Source: Leptospirillum ferrooxidans C2-3
GTDB lineage: Bacteria > Nitrospirota > Leptospirillia > Leptospirillales > Leptospirillaceae
NCBI RefSeq assembly: GCF_000284315.1
Contig: NC_017094.1
Coordinates: 62,001-126,000, forward strand
DNA length: 64,000 nt
Direction of reading: 5' to 3'
The notes beneath the pieces are model-generated. The model was not told the DNA's origin, did no database searches, and saw only the letters and a program-made list of their open reading frames with translations. The translations under genes and the position numbers were made by a program. Numbering within the stretch: the first letter of the stretch is position 1; each line of letters begins with the position of its first letter. This document shows positions 55,431 to 63,910 of this stretch, in pieces.

Positions 55431-56027
55431 ATCAACCCAAAACCTCGGGTCAACCACGAAATTAAGATCAAGGAAGTTCGGGCCATTGGCCCGGAAGGTG
55501 AGCAGCTGGGAATATTTCCAACGATCGTTGCCATCAAGAAAGCGGAAGAGCTTGGATTTGACCTGGTAGAAGTTTCACCGAATGCCAAGCCGCCTGTCTG
55601 CAAGATGATGGACTTTGGTCGTTTCATGTATGAACAGAGCAAGAAAGTTCATGCCATGAAGCAGAACCAGCGCTCCGGGCAGGTCAAGGAAGTCAAGTTC
55701 CGCCCTCATATCAATGAACATGATCTTTCAACGAAGATCAATTATGTTCAGCGCTTTCTTGAGGAAGGCAACCGGGCAAAGATCAACCTCATGTTTCGCG
55801 GTCGTGAAATGATCCACACTGAAGTGGGAGCCGGGATCATGCAAAAGATCATTGCCTCGATCGATCCCCGGGGGATCGTTGAGGTTCCTCCCCGTATGGA
55901 AGGTTCCAGCATGACCATGGTTCTTGCTCCGAATCCCGCCTATAAGCCTTCTGAAAAAGGCGGAGACCGGGAAGAATCAAACAAGAAGAGTCAGAATCAA
56001 GAACAGGGGACTGAAAACCCCAAATAG
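55431..56027 (+). CDS. infC: Translation initiation factor IF-3 (ATC start)
   Basis: 198 residues. The conserved N-terminal sequence NPKPRVNHEIKIKEVRAIGPEGEQLG starts at an ATC codon at 55431, 4 bases after the ribosome binding site AAGGAGGG. Rare AUH starts in infC are the basis of its autoregulation by IF-3 in Escherichia coli (there AUU). The next ATG in frame (55605) would remove most of the N-terminal domain. The C-terminal domain is complete (RGREMIHTEVGAGIMQKII). Tail Lys/Gln/Glu-rich. Confidence 0.93.
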   Translation: MNPKPRVNHEIKIKEVRAIGPEGEQLGIFPTIVAIKKAEELGFDLVEVSPNAKPPVCKMMDFGRFMYEQSKKVHAMKQNQRSGQVKEVKFRPHINEHDLSTKINYVQRFLEEGNRAKINLMFRGREMIHTEVGAGIMQKIIASIDPRGIVEVPPRMEGSSMTMVLAPNPAYKPSEKGGDREESNKKSQNQEQGTENPK

Positions 56028-56039
56028 AAAGGATTCATC

Positions 56040-56240
56040 ATGGCCACAGGAAAGTCCCTTAAGACAAAAAGTTCGGCCAAGAAGAGATTCTCTGTAACAG
56101 GTACAGGGAAAATTTCTTTTCATCAGGGCGGAAAGCGTCACCTGATGACCGGTAAGTCTTCCAAAAGAACCCGCTCCCTGAAAGACAGCATCCTTTCAAA
56201 GGGTCAGGCAGACAATATCAGAGTGCTTTTACCTCACTAA
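56040..56240 (+). CDS. rpmI: Ribosomal protein bL35
   Basis: 66 residues, highly basic, with the L35 signature KTKSSAKKRFSVTGTGKI and RHLMTGKSSKRTRSLK. It starts 12 bases after infC in the conserved infC-rpmI-rplT order. Confidence 0.97.
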   Translation: MATGKSLKTKSSAKKRFSVTGTGKISFHQGGKRHLMTGKSSKRTRSLKDSILSKGQADNIRVLLPH

Positions 56241-56285
56241 CATTTTTTGTGATACGAATAAATTGATTTTGAAAAGGAGATTCCA

Positions 56286-56639
56286 ATGCCGAGAGTCAAA
56301 GGCGGGACGATACACAAGGCCCGACGAAAAAAGATCATGGATTTGGCCAAGGGGTTCTGGGGAGGTCGTTCAAGACTTTACAGATCAGCCCGCCATACAG
56401 TTGAAAAAGGCCTGACCTATGCTTATCGCGATCGCAAAGTCAAAAAGCGCGAGTTCCGTTCACTCTGGATCCAGAGAATTAACGCAGCTTGCCGCGCCCA
56501 GTCCATTTCTTACAGCCGGTTTATTGCGGGGCTCAAAAAGCTTGAGATCGGACTTGACCGTAAGATTCTGGCGGATCTGGCACTGAACAAGCCAGAGGTT
56601 TTCGGCGAATTGACTGCAAAGGTCAAACAGGCCATATAA
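56286..56639 (+). CDS. rplT: Ribosomal protein bL20
   Basis: 117 residues, basic, with the L20 hallmark sequence MPRVKGGTIHKARRKKIMDLAKGFWGGR (first 28 residues, here partly quoted: HKARRKKIMDLAKGFWG) and RINAACRAQSISYSRFIAGLKK. It binds 23S rRNA early in assembly and often autoregulates rpmI-rplT. Last gene of the operon. Confidence 0.97.
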   Translation: MPRVKGGTIHKARRKKIMDLAKGFWGGRSRLYRSARHTVEKGLTYAYRDRKVKKREFRSLWIQRINAACRAQSISYSRFIAGLKKLEIGLDRKILADLALNKPEVFGELTAKVKQAI

Positions 56640-56704
56640 GTTTGAAATCGGGGACCTGTCCTGGTGGCAGGTTCCTTGTTCATATTGTTGAGTAGTTTAA
56701 AAAA

Positions 56705-56735
56705 GGGCCATCCGGTTTCGGATGGCCCTTTTTTT
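56705..56735. terminator. Rho-independent terminator of the infC-rpmI-rplT operon
   Basis: GGGCCATC (56705-56712) pairs with GATGGCCC (56721-56728), loop of 8 bases, then seven T. A weaker hairpin precedes it around 56655-56680. It also lies just beyond the stop of pheT on the other strand; its AAAA on the left gives UUUU in that direction. Confidence 0.93.
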
Positions 56736-56747
56736 ACGGAGATTCCG

Positions 56748-58445
56748 TCATCCGGTAGGGGGAAGTGGCCGGAGAATGCGGTCCAGCCGTACTTCGAACA
56801 TGGAGGTTGGCATCCGGATACCAAAAATATCCAGTGTTTCCGGATCGATCTCTCCCAGTTCCCCGATGGCGATATCCGGTTTTTCCAGGATAAAGATCTC
56901 TGCGGAGCGTCCCTTGATGTACGGAGGGATATCCTTCGAGACAAGCTTTGCAGTGAGGCCGAGATATCTCAGAACTTCGACAATAATGCCTGCAACCTCA
57001 GACACAGATGCAGTCGGGTGGGCCACAAGGGCTGTAAAGAGGATTGTCTCCCGGATGGTTGAGGGAGATCCTTCTTTTTCTGCAGCTTCTCCGACCTCAA
57101 AGATCCGGTGGGGGTAAGGGAATCGGCTGGAGAGTGCTTCCGCATTCATCAGCTGTGACAGAAACGTGGAACGGAGTGCGCCATATTGTCTGGAAATGGG
57201 GTTGTCAATCTCTACAATGGGCCCAGTTGGCCGGCCAAGGGCGGAAGACAATGAATCGGTTTCCGTAAGAATGTTGGACAGGATTTCCTGAAATCCGATT
57301 CCAGCCATCAGGGAACGGACCCGATCTTCCATTTCTCCTTCTTTTGCGGCTCTTCCGGGTGTGAAGAAAGTGGGCATAACCGGTGTCAGACTATCAAAAC
57401 CCCTTGCGATGAGATAATCCTCAACACAGTCAATAGGGTGGAGCACGTCATCCCTCATGAACGGAACGGTCACCAGAAATCCTTTTTCCTGCTGCTGTAT
57501 CGATGGATACCCATAGGAAAGAAGCGCCCTGATGAAGTCCTGCGGTAAAACCGCTTCTCCGGAGACTTCGGAAGGCAGATTGCCAGGGACTAAAATGCGG
57601 TCCCCTGCGGACTGGGGATTTTGTGTCTTTCCCCTGGAATCGTCAACGAGAATGGGCTCGATCTGAAATCCGCGATCGAAGAGATTGGCGGCCATGATAT
57701 TCATCACCAGCCGGATCCTTTCCTGATCATGGCCTGTGGCTTCGACAAAAAGCCAATCATCTTCGGCCGTGACCTCTCCGGTATGCCTTGCGTTGGTAAC
57801 CGGAGGCATCGACAGGATCTTCCCGCCCTGATCCCGAAGAATGGTCCAGAGGGAATGAGGGGATAACAGATGTCCATATTCTTTCCCTTTGGGGTGTTCT
57901 TGAACGATCCGGGAAAGGGTCATTGGGGAGTCTTGGCCGAGCGGAGTGAACGAATGCTCATCAGGAGAGACGGCTTCGTAGGTGACGGGAAATAGGATGT
58001 TCTTGGCGGGGTAAACGCCGATTGCGATATCCTGGCGTTTTCGTCCGAACAGATCCGAAAGCTTTTCCTGGGAACTGATCAGCTGTCTGAGACCTTCCTC
58101 TCCAAGTCCGGGTCCTTTTGCCAGAAAGCCGCCAATATAGGGTCTGACCGTGAAGACGGTCGGATCGACCCGGATGCTCCTGAGTGGCGTGGTTGGTGAA
58201 ATCATCTGGCTCCATGGGCGTTTTGAAGGGGACTGTCCACCCAGAAGCTGACGGACAATACCCTCGACAGACCAGAGGTCAGGTCGATTGGTATCGTTCA
58301 ATTCGATGCGGATGGTTCCCGTTTCCGGGTCGTAATGTTTGAGCTCTCCCTTGACCCAGTCCAGGCGGCGATCAAACTCGTCGATGATGATGCTGGATCC
58401 AAGAAGTTTTTCCATGTCGGATTTGAGTGCGTCGAGTGTTGGCAA
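56748..58445 (-). CDS. pheT: Phenylalanyl-tRNA synthetase beta subunit, short archaeal/eukaryal type
   Basis: 565 residues against about 800 in ordinary bacteria. It starts directly with the B1-like domain (LDALKSDMEKLLGSSII) and RLDWVKGELKHYDPE, has the B3/B4 editing module region (NDTNRPDLWSVEGIVRQLLG; TGEVTAEDDWLFVEATGHD), the B5 domain and the catalytic-like module ending with SMFEVRLDRILR-type sequence. The EMAP/B2 OB and C-terminal anticodon-binding B8 domain of bacterial PheT are missing. This matches the archaeal/eukaryotic type, as in spirochaetes. It follows pheS by 3 bases. Confidence 0.88.
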   Translation of the reverse strand: MPTLDALKSDMEKLLGSSIIIDEFDRRLDWVKGELKHYDPETGTIRIELNDTNRPDLWSVEGIVRQLLGGQSPSKRPWSQMISPTTPLRSIRVDPTVFTVRPYIGGFLAKGPGLGEEGLRQLISSQEKLSDLFGRKRQDIAIGVYPAKNILFPVTYEAVSPDEHSFTPLGQDSPMTLSRIVQEHPKGKEYGHLLSPHSLWTILRDQGGKILSMPPVTNARHTGEVTAEDDWLFVEATGHDQERIRLVMNIMAANLFDRGFQIEPILVDDSRGKTQNPQSAGDRILVPGNLPSEVSGEAVLPQDFIRALLSYGYPSIQQQEKGFLVTVPFMRDDVLHPIDCVEDYLIARGFDSLTPVMPTFFTPGRAAKEGEMEDRVRSLMAGIGFQEILSNILTETDSLSSALGRPTGPIVEIDNPISRQYGALRSTFLSQLMNAEALSSRFPYPHRIFEVGEAAEKEGSPSTIRETILFTALVAHPTASVSEVAGIIVEVLRYLGLTAKLVSKDIPPYIKGRSAEIFILEKPDIAIGELGEIDPETLDIFGIRMPTSMFEVRLDRILRPLPPTG

Positions 58446-58448
58446 GGG

Positions 58449-60017
58449 TCAGGATCCTTTCTCAGTGTTTTTGAAAACGGAACGGCTCTTTGCCCGGGCT
58501 TCATGCATGCGGGTGATAGTCGAGAGCTCACCCGAAAAAAGATCCCGGATATCGGAAAGACCAAGACTCATCATGGCCATGCGATCGATTCCCAGACCCC
58601 AGGCAATTACCGGGACATCGATGCCAAGGGGTTTTGTCACTTCAGGACGAAAAAGACCGGCACCGCCAAGCTCCATCCAGCCAAGAACGGGATGTTTGAC
58701 ATGGATCTCGACGGAGGGCTCGGTAAAGGGGAAGTAGGCGGGCTTGAAATGAATTTCGCGGGCACCGGCGACCTCTTTGGCAAAGAGTGTCAGAAGGCCC
58801 AGTAGTGTCTTGAACGAAGCTCCTGGTTCAAGAACGATACCTTCTGCCTGATAGAAGTCGACAGCATGGGTCTGGTCCACCTGGTCATAACGGAAGCATC
58901 GTGCGATGGCGAAATACTTTCCCGGAACATCGGGTGAAGAGGCCATCTGGTGAGCGGATAAGGCCGTTCCCTGGCTTCTGAGCAGAAGGCGTCTGGACTG
59001 GGCTTCGCTCCAGGGCTGTCTCCAGCCTCGGCTTCCTGCGGAATTTTCGGTTCCGGCATGGACAGCCCGGACCTCTTTTTTAAGCTCAGGATCAAGCAAT
59101 GCCGATTCCCGGGGCTCGCGTATGAGATAGATATCATGGATATTTCGGGCGGGATGGGTCTGGGGGATGAATAATGCGTCCATGTTCCAGAATTCATTTT
59201 CCACAAGCGTTCCGCTCATTTCGGTAAATCCCAGACGGACAAGATGGCCCCTGACCTCGTCGAGATAGCTCCTGTAGGGGTGAAGAAGTCCAATCGGAGG
59301 GCGTGGAGCGGGAGTTTCAAGGGAATAGGGGCGGAAGCGTTTTCCCTTGTAGGTTTTATTCTGGAGCATTTCAGGAGTGACCGCCCCCAGTGCTCCTTCC
59401 TCCAATTCGAGGTCCTCCAGATCGACAAGTCCGGGAATGAGGGAAAAACACCGTGTATCCCTGACATCCAGCCTCAGAATGCCCTTGCCTTTTCCGCGTT
59501 TTCTCGATTGTCCCTCCAGAAGTTCCCTGTCTTCCTGCGGGAGAGACTCAAGAAGGATGGAGCCCTCCTTTTCAATAGCCCGGATAAGATCGAATGACCG
59601 GACAAGACTTTCGGGAAGAGGGGCTGTTACGGCGAGGATGCCACCTTCCAGAATGGAGATGATTCCCTGGGATTTCAGGTCTCCGATCGCCTTGGAGATG
59701 GTTGCCGGGTCACTGACACCCTCCCGAAGCTTGGCGATGGTCAATGTCGGGTCTTTGCGGATCCGGTCGATGATGACCTCTTCAGGAAATCCTTCTTCGA
59801 GGATCTCTCTTCCGGAGTCGGTGACGGTCACCTCCGTTTCCGGTGGCCCCGGGTGGATTTCGATCAGCTTTTTGGCCTCAAGCCATCCGAGAGCCATGCT
59901 GAGCTGCCCTGAAGAGAGCTGGGTGCGGGACTCAAGTTTATTGGCATCCTCCGGTTCTGTGGCTGTCATGAGCGCCTTCAGAAGAGTGACTTCCAGAGGG
60001 TGAAATGTATGGGTCAT
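58449..60017 (-). CDS. pheS: Phenylalanyl-tRNA synthetase alpha subunit, long archaeal/eukaryal type
   Basis: 522 residues from the ATG at 60017 (GAAGGA lies 8 bases upstream; the frame runs on to 60146 but that part is untranslated or spurious). Bacterial PheS is about 340 residues with a coiled-coil N terminus; here the first about 200 residues hold winged-helix repeats (LEVTLLKALMTATEPEDANKLES; AKLREGVSDPATISKAIGDLK), as in archaeal/eukaryal PheRS. The class II core has motif 2 (FAIARCFRYDQVDQTHAVDF) and motif 3 (WGLGIDRMAMM). Together with the short PheT it forms an archaeal-type enzyme. Confidence 0.9.
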   Translation of the reverse strand: MTHTFHPLEVTLLKALMTATEPEDANKLESRTQLSSGQLSMALGWLEAKKLIEIHPGPPETEVTVTDSGREILEEGFPEEVIIDRIRKDPTLTIAKLREGVSDPATISKAIGDLKSQGIISILEGGILAVTAPLPESLVRSFDLIRAIEKEGSILLESLPQEDRELLEGQSRKRGKGKGILRLDVRDTRCFSLIPGLVDLEDLELEEGALGAVTPEMLQNKTYKGKRFRPYSLETPAPRPPIGLLHPYRSYLDEVRGHLVRLGFTEMSGTLVENEFWNMDALFIPQTHPARNIHDIYLIREPRESALLDPELKKEVRAVHAGTENSAGSRGWRQPWSEAQSRRLLLRSQGTALSAHQMASSPDVPGKYFAIARCFRYDQVDQTHAVDFYQAEGIVLEPGASFKTLLGLLTLFAKEVAGAREIHFKPAYFPFTEPSVEIHVKHPVLGWMELGGAGLFRPEVTKPLGIDVPVIAWGLGIDRMAMMSLGLSDIRDLFSGELSTITRMHEARAKSRSVFKNTEKGS

Positions 60018-60034
60018 ATGATCAGGTCCTTCAT

Positions 60035-61075
60035 TTAAAGTGGTTTGTGGCAGGCCATGTCCCTTGGCCAGAGATCGGAGGGGCCGGCAGCTTCCACCCT
60101 GATGGGCGGAGGGTCCGTCCGGCATATAGATTCCCGTTCTGGACACTGGTCATAAAAGGGACACAAAGGCAGGAGAAGCGGCTGTTCCTTTTCTGTATTG
60201 TCCCGATTGGCTGTGCCTTTTGGTTCTCCGGACAGGGAGGAGAGAAGCTGTCTAGAGTAAGGATGGTACGGCTGGGAAAAGACAGATGTCGTTGGTCCGG
60301 ACTCTACCTTGAGACCCCGATAAAGAATGACAACATAATCGGTCAGGTACCGGATCACCGACAGGTCATGCGAGATAAAGAAAAGAGTCATCAGATCTTC
60401 TTGATTCAGGGAAGAGAAGAGATTGATGATCTGGGCACCGATGGAAACATCGAGGGAGGCGATGGGCTCGTCTGCGACAAGAAGTTCCGGCTTCAGGGCA
60501 ATGGCCCTGGCGATCCCGATCCGCTGTCTTCCTCCACCGGAAAACTCTTTGGGAAGACGGTCCAGATCGGAAGGTCGAAGACCAACCCTTGTCAGCAGAT
60601 CCCCCAGGGATTGCGTTTCCTCTTTTGGAGATGGAAGCATGTCATGAGCCGAAAGGGGTTCCTTCAGAATGTTTCTGACGGTCATTCTCGGATCAAGGCT
60701 TGAATAGGGATCCTGGAAAACCATCTGAAAATGCTTCCTCATTTGACGGAGAGGTTCCTTCCGTAGAGCGGTCAGATCCTGCCCATTATAGAGGACGCTT
60801 CCGGAAGTCGGATCGATCAGTCGCATGACGATTCTTCCAAGCGTGGTTTTTCCGGAACCGGTTTCCCCGACAAGTCCGACGATCGATCGTCTCGGAACCC
60901 GGAAAGAGATATCCTGAAGGGCTGTGATGGTCTCTTTGCGTGAAAAAAGAGAGTCTCTTGGCTTGTCGAAAATACGCGTGATATGGGAGACATCCAGAAG
61001 ATAGGGGGTCTGACTTTCGGGGGGCAAGATTTCCGTTGTTCTCTGGGTGTCTGGCCTTGCATCATTTGGCATCAT
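60035..61075 (-). CDS. Oligopeptide-type ABC transporter ATP-binding protein, DppF/OppF-like
   Basis: 346 residues from the ATG at 61075 (MMPNDARPDT; the frame is open further but only this start fits the 4-base overlap with the preceding ATPase gene). Walker A GETGSGKTT, signature LPKEFSGGGRQRIGIARA (the canonical SGGQ is SGGGRQ here), Walker B ALKPELLVADEPIASLDVS and H-loop FFISHDLSVIRYL. The C-terminal oligopeptide-transporter extension has the Cys-rich PLCPFYDQCPERESICR, in which OppF/OppD-type proteins bind a metal or iron-sulfur cluster. No permease gene is adjacent. Confidence 0.92.
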   Translation of the reverse strand: MMPNDARPDTQRTTEILPPESQTPYLLDVSHITRIFDKPRDSLFSRKETITALQDISFRVPRRSIVGLVGETGSGKTTLGRIVMRLIDPTSGSVLYNGQDLTALRKEPLRQMRKHFQMVFQDPYSSLDPRMTVRNILKEPLSAHDMLPSPKEETQSLGDLLTRVGLRPSDLDRLPKEFSGGGRQRIGIARAIALKPELLVADEPIASLDVSIGAQIINLFSSLNQEDLMTLFFISHDLSVIRYLTDYVVILYRGLKVESGPTTSVFSQPYHPYSRQLLSSLSGEPKGTANRDNTEKEQPLLLPLCPFYDQCPERESICRTDPPPIRVEAAGPSDLWPRDMACHKPL

Positions 61076-62097
61076 GGGAAGATTCCCGGGTAAAAGCAAA
61101 GGGAGCCCTCTATGGCCGGATTTTCTGAAGGTTCTGAAAGGTCTGACGCTGAGTATGGTTTCCATGGAGGAACTGTCGTCCTGCATCTTTCATCTGCCCT
61201 CTGGCATCTCGGGGAGAAAGCGCAACCCTCCGGAAGGTCCCAGAGAGGTGGTACCTGGCCACCGATGGCTTCAAGTGGGCCATCGTGACGTGTATATTCC
61301 CCTTTGTCAGGACGTGATTTGAGAAGGGCCTGACTATAGGGATGGTCCGGTCCTTCATTAAAGAATCGGTTCCTGTCGCATTTTTCTATGATCCGTCCCG
61401 CATACATCACCAAAATGCGGCTGGCGCAATTCTTGACCACAGACAGATCGTGGGAGATGAGGATCATCGCGGTTTTACGCCTGTGATTTTCTTCGATCAG
61501 CAAGGAAAGGATCTGGGTGGCCATGGTGACATCAAGAGCCGTTGTTGGCTCATCAAGGATCAGAAGTTCAGGATCGAGCGCTGTCGCCATGGCGATCATG
61601 ACCCTTTGCCTCATTCCACCCGAGAGCTGGTGCGGATAGGATTTTGCGATCCTGTCGGGATTCTGAAGCCCCACCCGTTCGAGAAGCGATCGGATGAAGG
61701 CTGTTTCCTCCGATCTTTGGACGGATCCAGAATGGCTTCTCAGGATCTCTTCAATCTGTGTGCCTATCGTCAGAATGGGGTTCAGGGCGCTTTGGGGTTC
61801 CTGAAAGACCAGACCGATCCGGGCTCCCCTGATGGTATTCCATTGGGTCTCTGTAAAACTCTGGATAGGGGTTCCCCGGAGGAAGATTTCTCCCTGGATT
61901 CGAGAGCCTTTTGGTGTGAGTCCGAGGAGGGAAAGTCCCGACAGGGTCTTTCCCGATCCTGATTCTCCGACAATGGCGAGGATTTCTCCCGGATGAACGT
62001 CAAAGGAAAGTTCCCTGACGGGGATGATTTCCCCCTGTGGCGTCTTGATCCGGACAGTAAGGTTCCTGACCGAAAGAAGAGGATCTTTCCCTTCCAT
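61072..62097 (-). CDS. Oligopeptide-type ABC transporter ATP-binding protein, DppD/OppD-like
   Basis: 341 residues. Walker A VGESGSGKTLSGLSLLGL, Q-loop in LVFQEPQSALNP, signature YPHQLSGGMRQRVMIAMA, Walker B LLILDEPTTALDVT and H-loop ILISHDLSVVKNC. C-terminal FSPRCQRADERCRTTVPPW carries the Cys pattern of the OppD/DppD extension. Overlaps the queD stop by one base and the OppF-type gene by 4. The pair must work with permeases elsewhere; the DppB/DppC genes at the window start are candidates. Confidence 0.92.
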   Translation of the reverse strand: MEGKDPLLSVRNLTVRIKTPQGEIIPVRELSFDVHPGEILAIVGESGSGKTLSGLSLLGLTPKGSRIQGEIFLRGTPIQSFTETQWNTIRGARIGLVFQEPQSALNPILTIGTQIEEILRSHSGSVQRSEETAFIRSLLERVGLQNPDRIAKSYPHQLSGGMRQRVMIAMATALDPELLILDEPTTALDVTMATQILSLLIEENHRRKTAMILISHDLSVVKNCASRILVMYAGRIIEKCDRNRFFNEGPDHPYSQALLKSRPDKGEYTRHDGPLEAIGGQVPPLWDLPEGCAFSPRCQRADERCRTTVPPWKPYSASDLSEPSENPAIEGSLCFYPGIFP

Positions 62098-62492
62098 CAG
62101 CCATCGGTCTCCCGATAGGTGGTTCTGTAGATATCCGTTTCGTAGACAGTGACGGCCATCAGACTGAGTTTTCGGTTTTTTGCCTGAAGATCATTGCCAA
62201 GAGCCTGTTTCATCCGGGAATGGATAAAAAAGGCCACATTTTCAGAAGTGGTCGTCCTGTCGGAGAAAAAAGGGTGATCATTGAGGTTGGTATGGTCCAG
62301 TTCAGAAATGATGGGAAAAAGCATCTGTTCGGCCTGGTGGTAGTCGAGCGCCATGCCAAGATGATCGAGTGTGAGCGCCCTGATGGTGACCTCGATTTTC
62401 CAGTTATGTCCATGGAGCCTGGCACAGGCCCCCGGGTATCCTGGAATCTGGTGGGCGGCAGAGAATTGGGTTGTGACGGTAATATCGAACAA
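62097..62492 (-). CDS. queD: 6-carboxytetrahydropterin synthase (QueD/PTPS)
   Basis: 131 residues, TTG start. Zinc ligands in FSAAHQIPG and RLHGHNWKIEV (His of AAH and HGH), catalytic Asp/His in LDYHQAEQML, LDHTNLND, SENVAFFI and VTVYETD with the Glu that binds the pterin. QueD turns dihydroneopterin triphosphate into carboxytetrahydropterin on the queuosine pathway; PTPS-like variants exist. First gene of the minus-strand operon. Confidence 0.88.
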   Translation of the reverse strand: MFDITVTTQFSAAHQIPGYPGACARLHGHNWKIEVTIRALTLDHLGMALDYHQAEQMLFPIISELDHTNLNDHPFFSDRTTTSENVAFFIHSRMKQALGNDLQAKNRKLSLMAVTVYETDIYRTTYRETDG

Positions 62493-62938
62493 GGGATTCC
62501 TCGAGGTCTTTGGTTGAATGATCTTTTCGCCATTTTACCTGAAAAAAAACGTAAAACCTATCTGTCCGGGATTTTTTTGCCAGGATCCTTCCGGAAGCAT
62601 TTCCGTTAGGAGCTGATTGTCCGGAAGAGATCTTCGGAGAGCGATTTTCCTGAGGCCAAAAAAAGATTTTCCGGCCGTCTGAATCAGATGGAAATCAGAT
62701 GGAAATATGCTATTGTTGGTTGCTCCCAAAAGTGATTAAAAGTGGCTTTTTTTACCCTTATTTTTATAACGGGGGGCCTCCTTATTTATCTGTTTCTTCA
62801 CTGAAATCATTCTTTGATGGCTGTTGGGTCGACTTTTATAACCTTTTGGGATGGCGAGCGACCATTGGAGGATTGTCCGGCTTGCCGGAGAGTTTTCCTT
62901 GTTGATCAGAGTGTTTTGTTTTTGGACAGGAGGAGGTT
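62493..62938. other. Intergenic region between divergent genes
   Basis: 446 bases separating the queD start and the outer-membrane protein. It should hold promoters for both, but I see no strong sigma-70 pair, tRNA or riboswitch core. A perfect 8-base direct repeat TCAGATGG (62687 and 62694) is the only small repeat noted. Confidence 0.45.
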
Positions 62939-63910
62939 TTGGGAATCCCCTTTTCGCAAGAAACAATGAAAGAACCCTTTTCGTTCCGGTCCGGACCGGA
63001 GATCTATTTCCAGCACCTGACAGCCAATTTCCGAAATGATGGTTTTAAAAACTGGTTCTGTTGCTCTTTTTTCTTTCTGCTCTCATTGTTTGCCATATTC
63101 CCTTCCATCGTCAATGCCGCCAATCCTTTCAGGGATTTTATTGTTTATCCGTATGAAACCCCGGAGCAGGGGGAGTTCAGTATCGGTACCTGGCAAACCT
63201 TGCTTCTTCCATCGAAATCTGCTGATCCGATGTTCGGAAAGTCCCAGGAAAATGCGGATCTTCTTTTTTCGACCTATCTTCTGGAGTTTGGGGTAACAGA
63301 CTGGCTGACATTCGGAACTTATGAAGATTTTCTGGCGGGTGCTGGGCAAACCTACTCTTATTACCAGACCCGGGCGATTACCACACGTATCCGGTTTCCC
63401 AAAATTCCCGATTTTATCGATCCCGCCATGCAGATCGAATATTGGCTGCCGGCAGCCGGAGCCAATGAGGAATCTCTTCTGGACGTGATTTTGATTGGGG
63501 AAAAAAAGATCGGGAACTTTATCCTGGACATCAATATGAGTTATCTTTTTGAGACGGCCAATCCTTCCGGTCCAACAGCTGCCCTGCCACCTGATTTCGG
63601 GTATGCGGCGGGGTTATACTATTTACTGGCCGACTGGGTCAACACCGGTATTGAGGCTTTTGGAGATCAGGGTTCGATCAACAACATGCTTCCACTCGGG
63701 GGAAACGGGCAGGTCACCCAGCAAGATTATGTTTTCAGTTCGTGGAACTTTGCCATTGGTGAAAATATCGACTGGAATATTGGAATTGGTGCCGGTTTGA
63801 CAGCAAATAGCGCTCCATTTGCCATCAAGACCATTTTTGAGTATCACTTCAATCCTTTCAAGACGGAGCATGAATCTGAAAAAGATACTGAGGAACAAGA
63901 TATTCACTGA
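62939..63910 (+). CDS. Putative outer-membrane beta-barrel protein
   Basis: 323 residues. The TTG at 62939 follows AGGAGG by only 2 bases; an ATG at 62966 is in frame and 29 bases from it, so the true start is uncertain. The signal sequence is internal in either case (WFCCSFFFLLSLFAIFPSIVNAANP). The mature part alternates aromatic and polar residues (YPYETPEQGEFSIGTW; FGVTDWLTFGTYEDFLAG; ITTRIRFPKIPDFID; NIDWNIGIGAGLTAN) and ends in a charged DTEEQDIH tail. Plan and size resemble the protein at 38.7-39.8 kb; likely a porin-like or phenol-pathway-type outer-membrane protein. Function unknown. Confidence 0.6.
   Translation: MGIPFSQETMKEPFSFRSGPEIYFQHLTANFRNDGFKNWFCCSFFFLLSLFAIFPSIVNAANPFRDFIVYPYETPEQGEFSIGTWQTLLLPSKSADPMFGKSQENADLLFSTYLLEFGVTDWLTFGTYEDFLAGAGQTYSYYQTRAITTRIRFPKIPDFIDPAMQIEYWLPAAGANEESLLDVILIGEKKIGNFILDINMSYLFETANPSGPTAALPPDFGYAAGLYYLLADWVNTGIEAFGDQGSINNMLPLGGNGQVTQQDYVFSSWNFAIGENIDWNIGIGAGLTANSAPFAIKTIFEYHFNPFKTEHESEKDTEEQDIH

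Noticed and set aside
55605-56027. infC as a short protein starting at ATG 55605
   Set aside because: This would delete the conserved N-terminal domain; the alignment and ribosome site support ATC 55431.
60018-60146. N-terminal extension of pheS
   Set aside because: The extra residues are not PheS-like and overlap the end of the OppF-type gene; ATG 60017 has a ribosome site.
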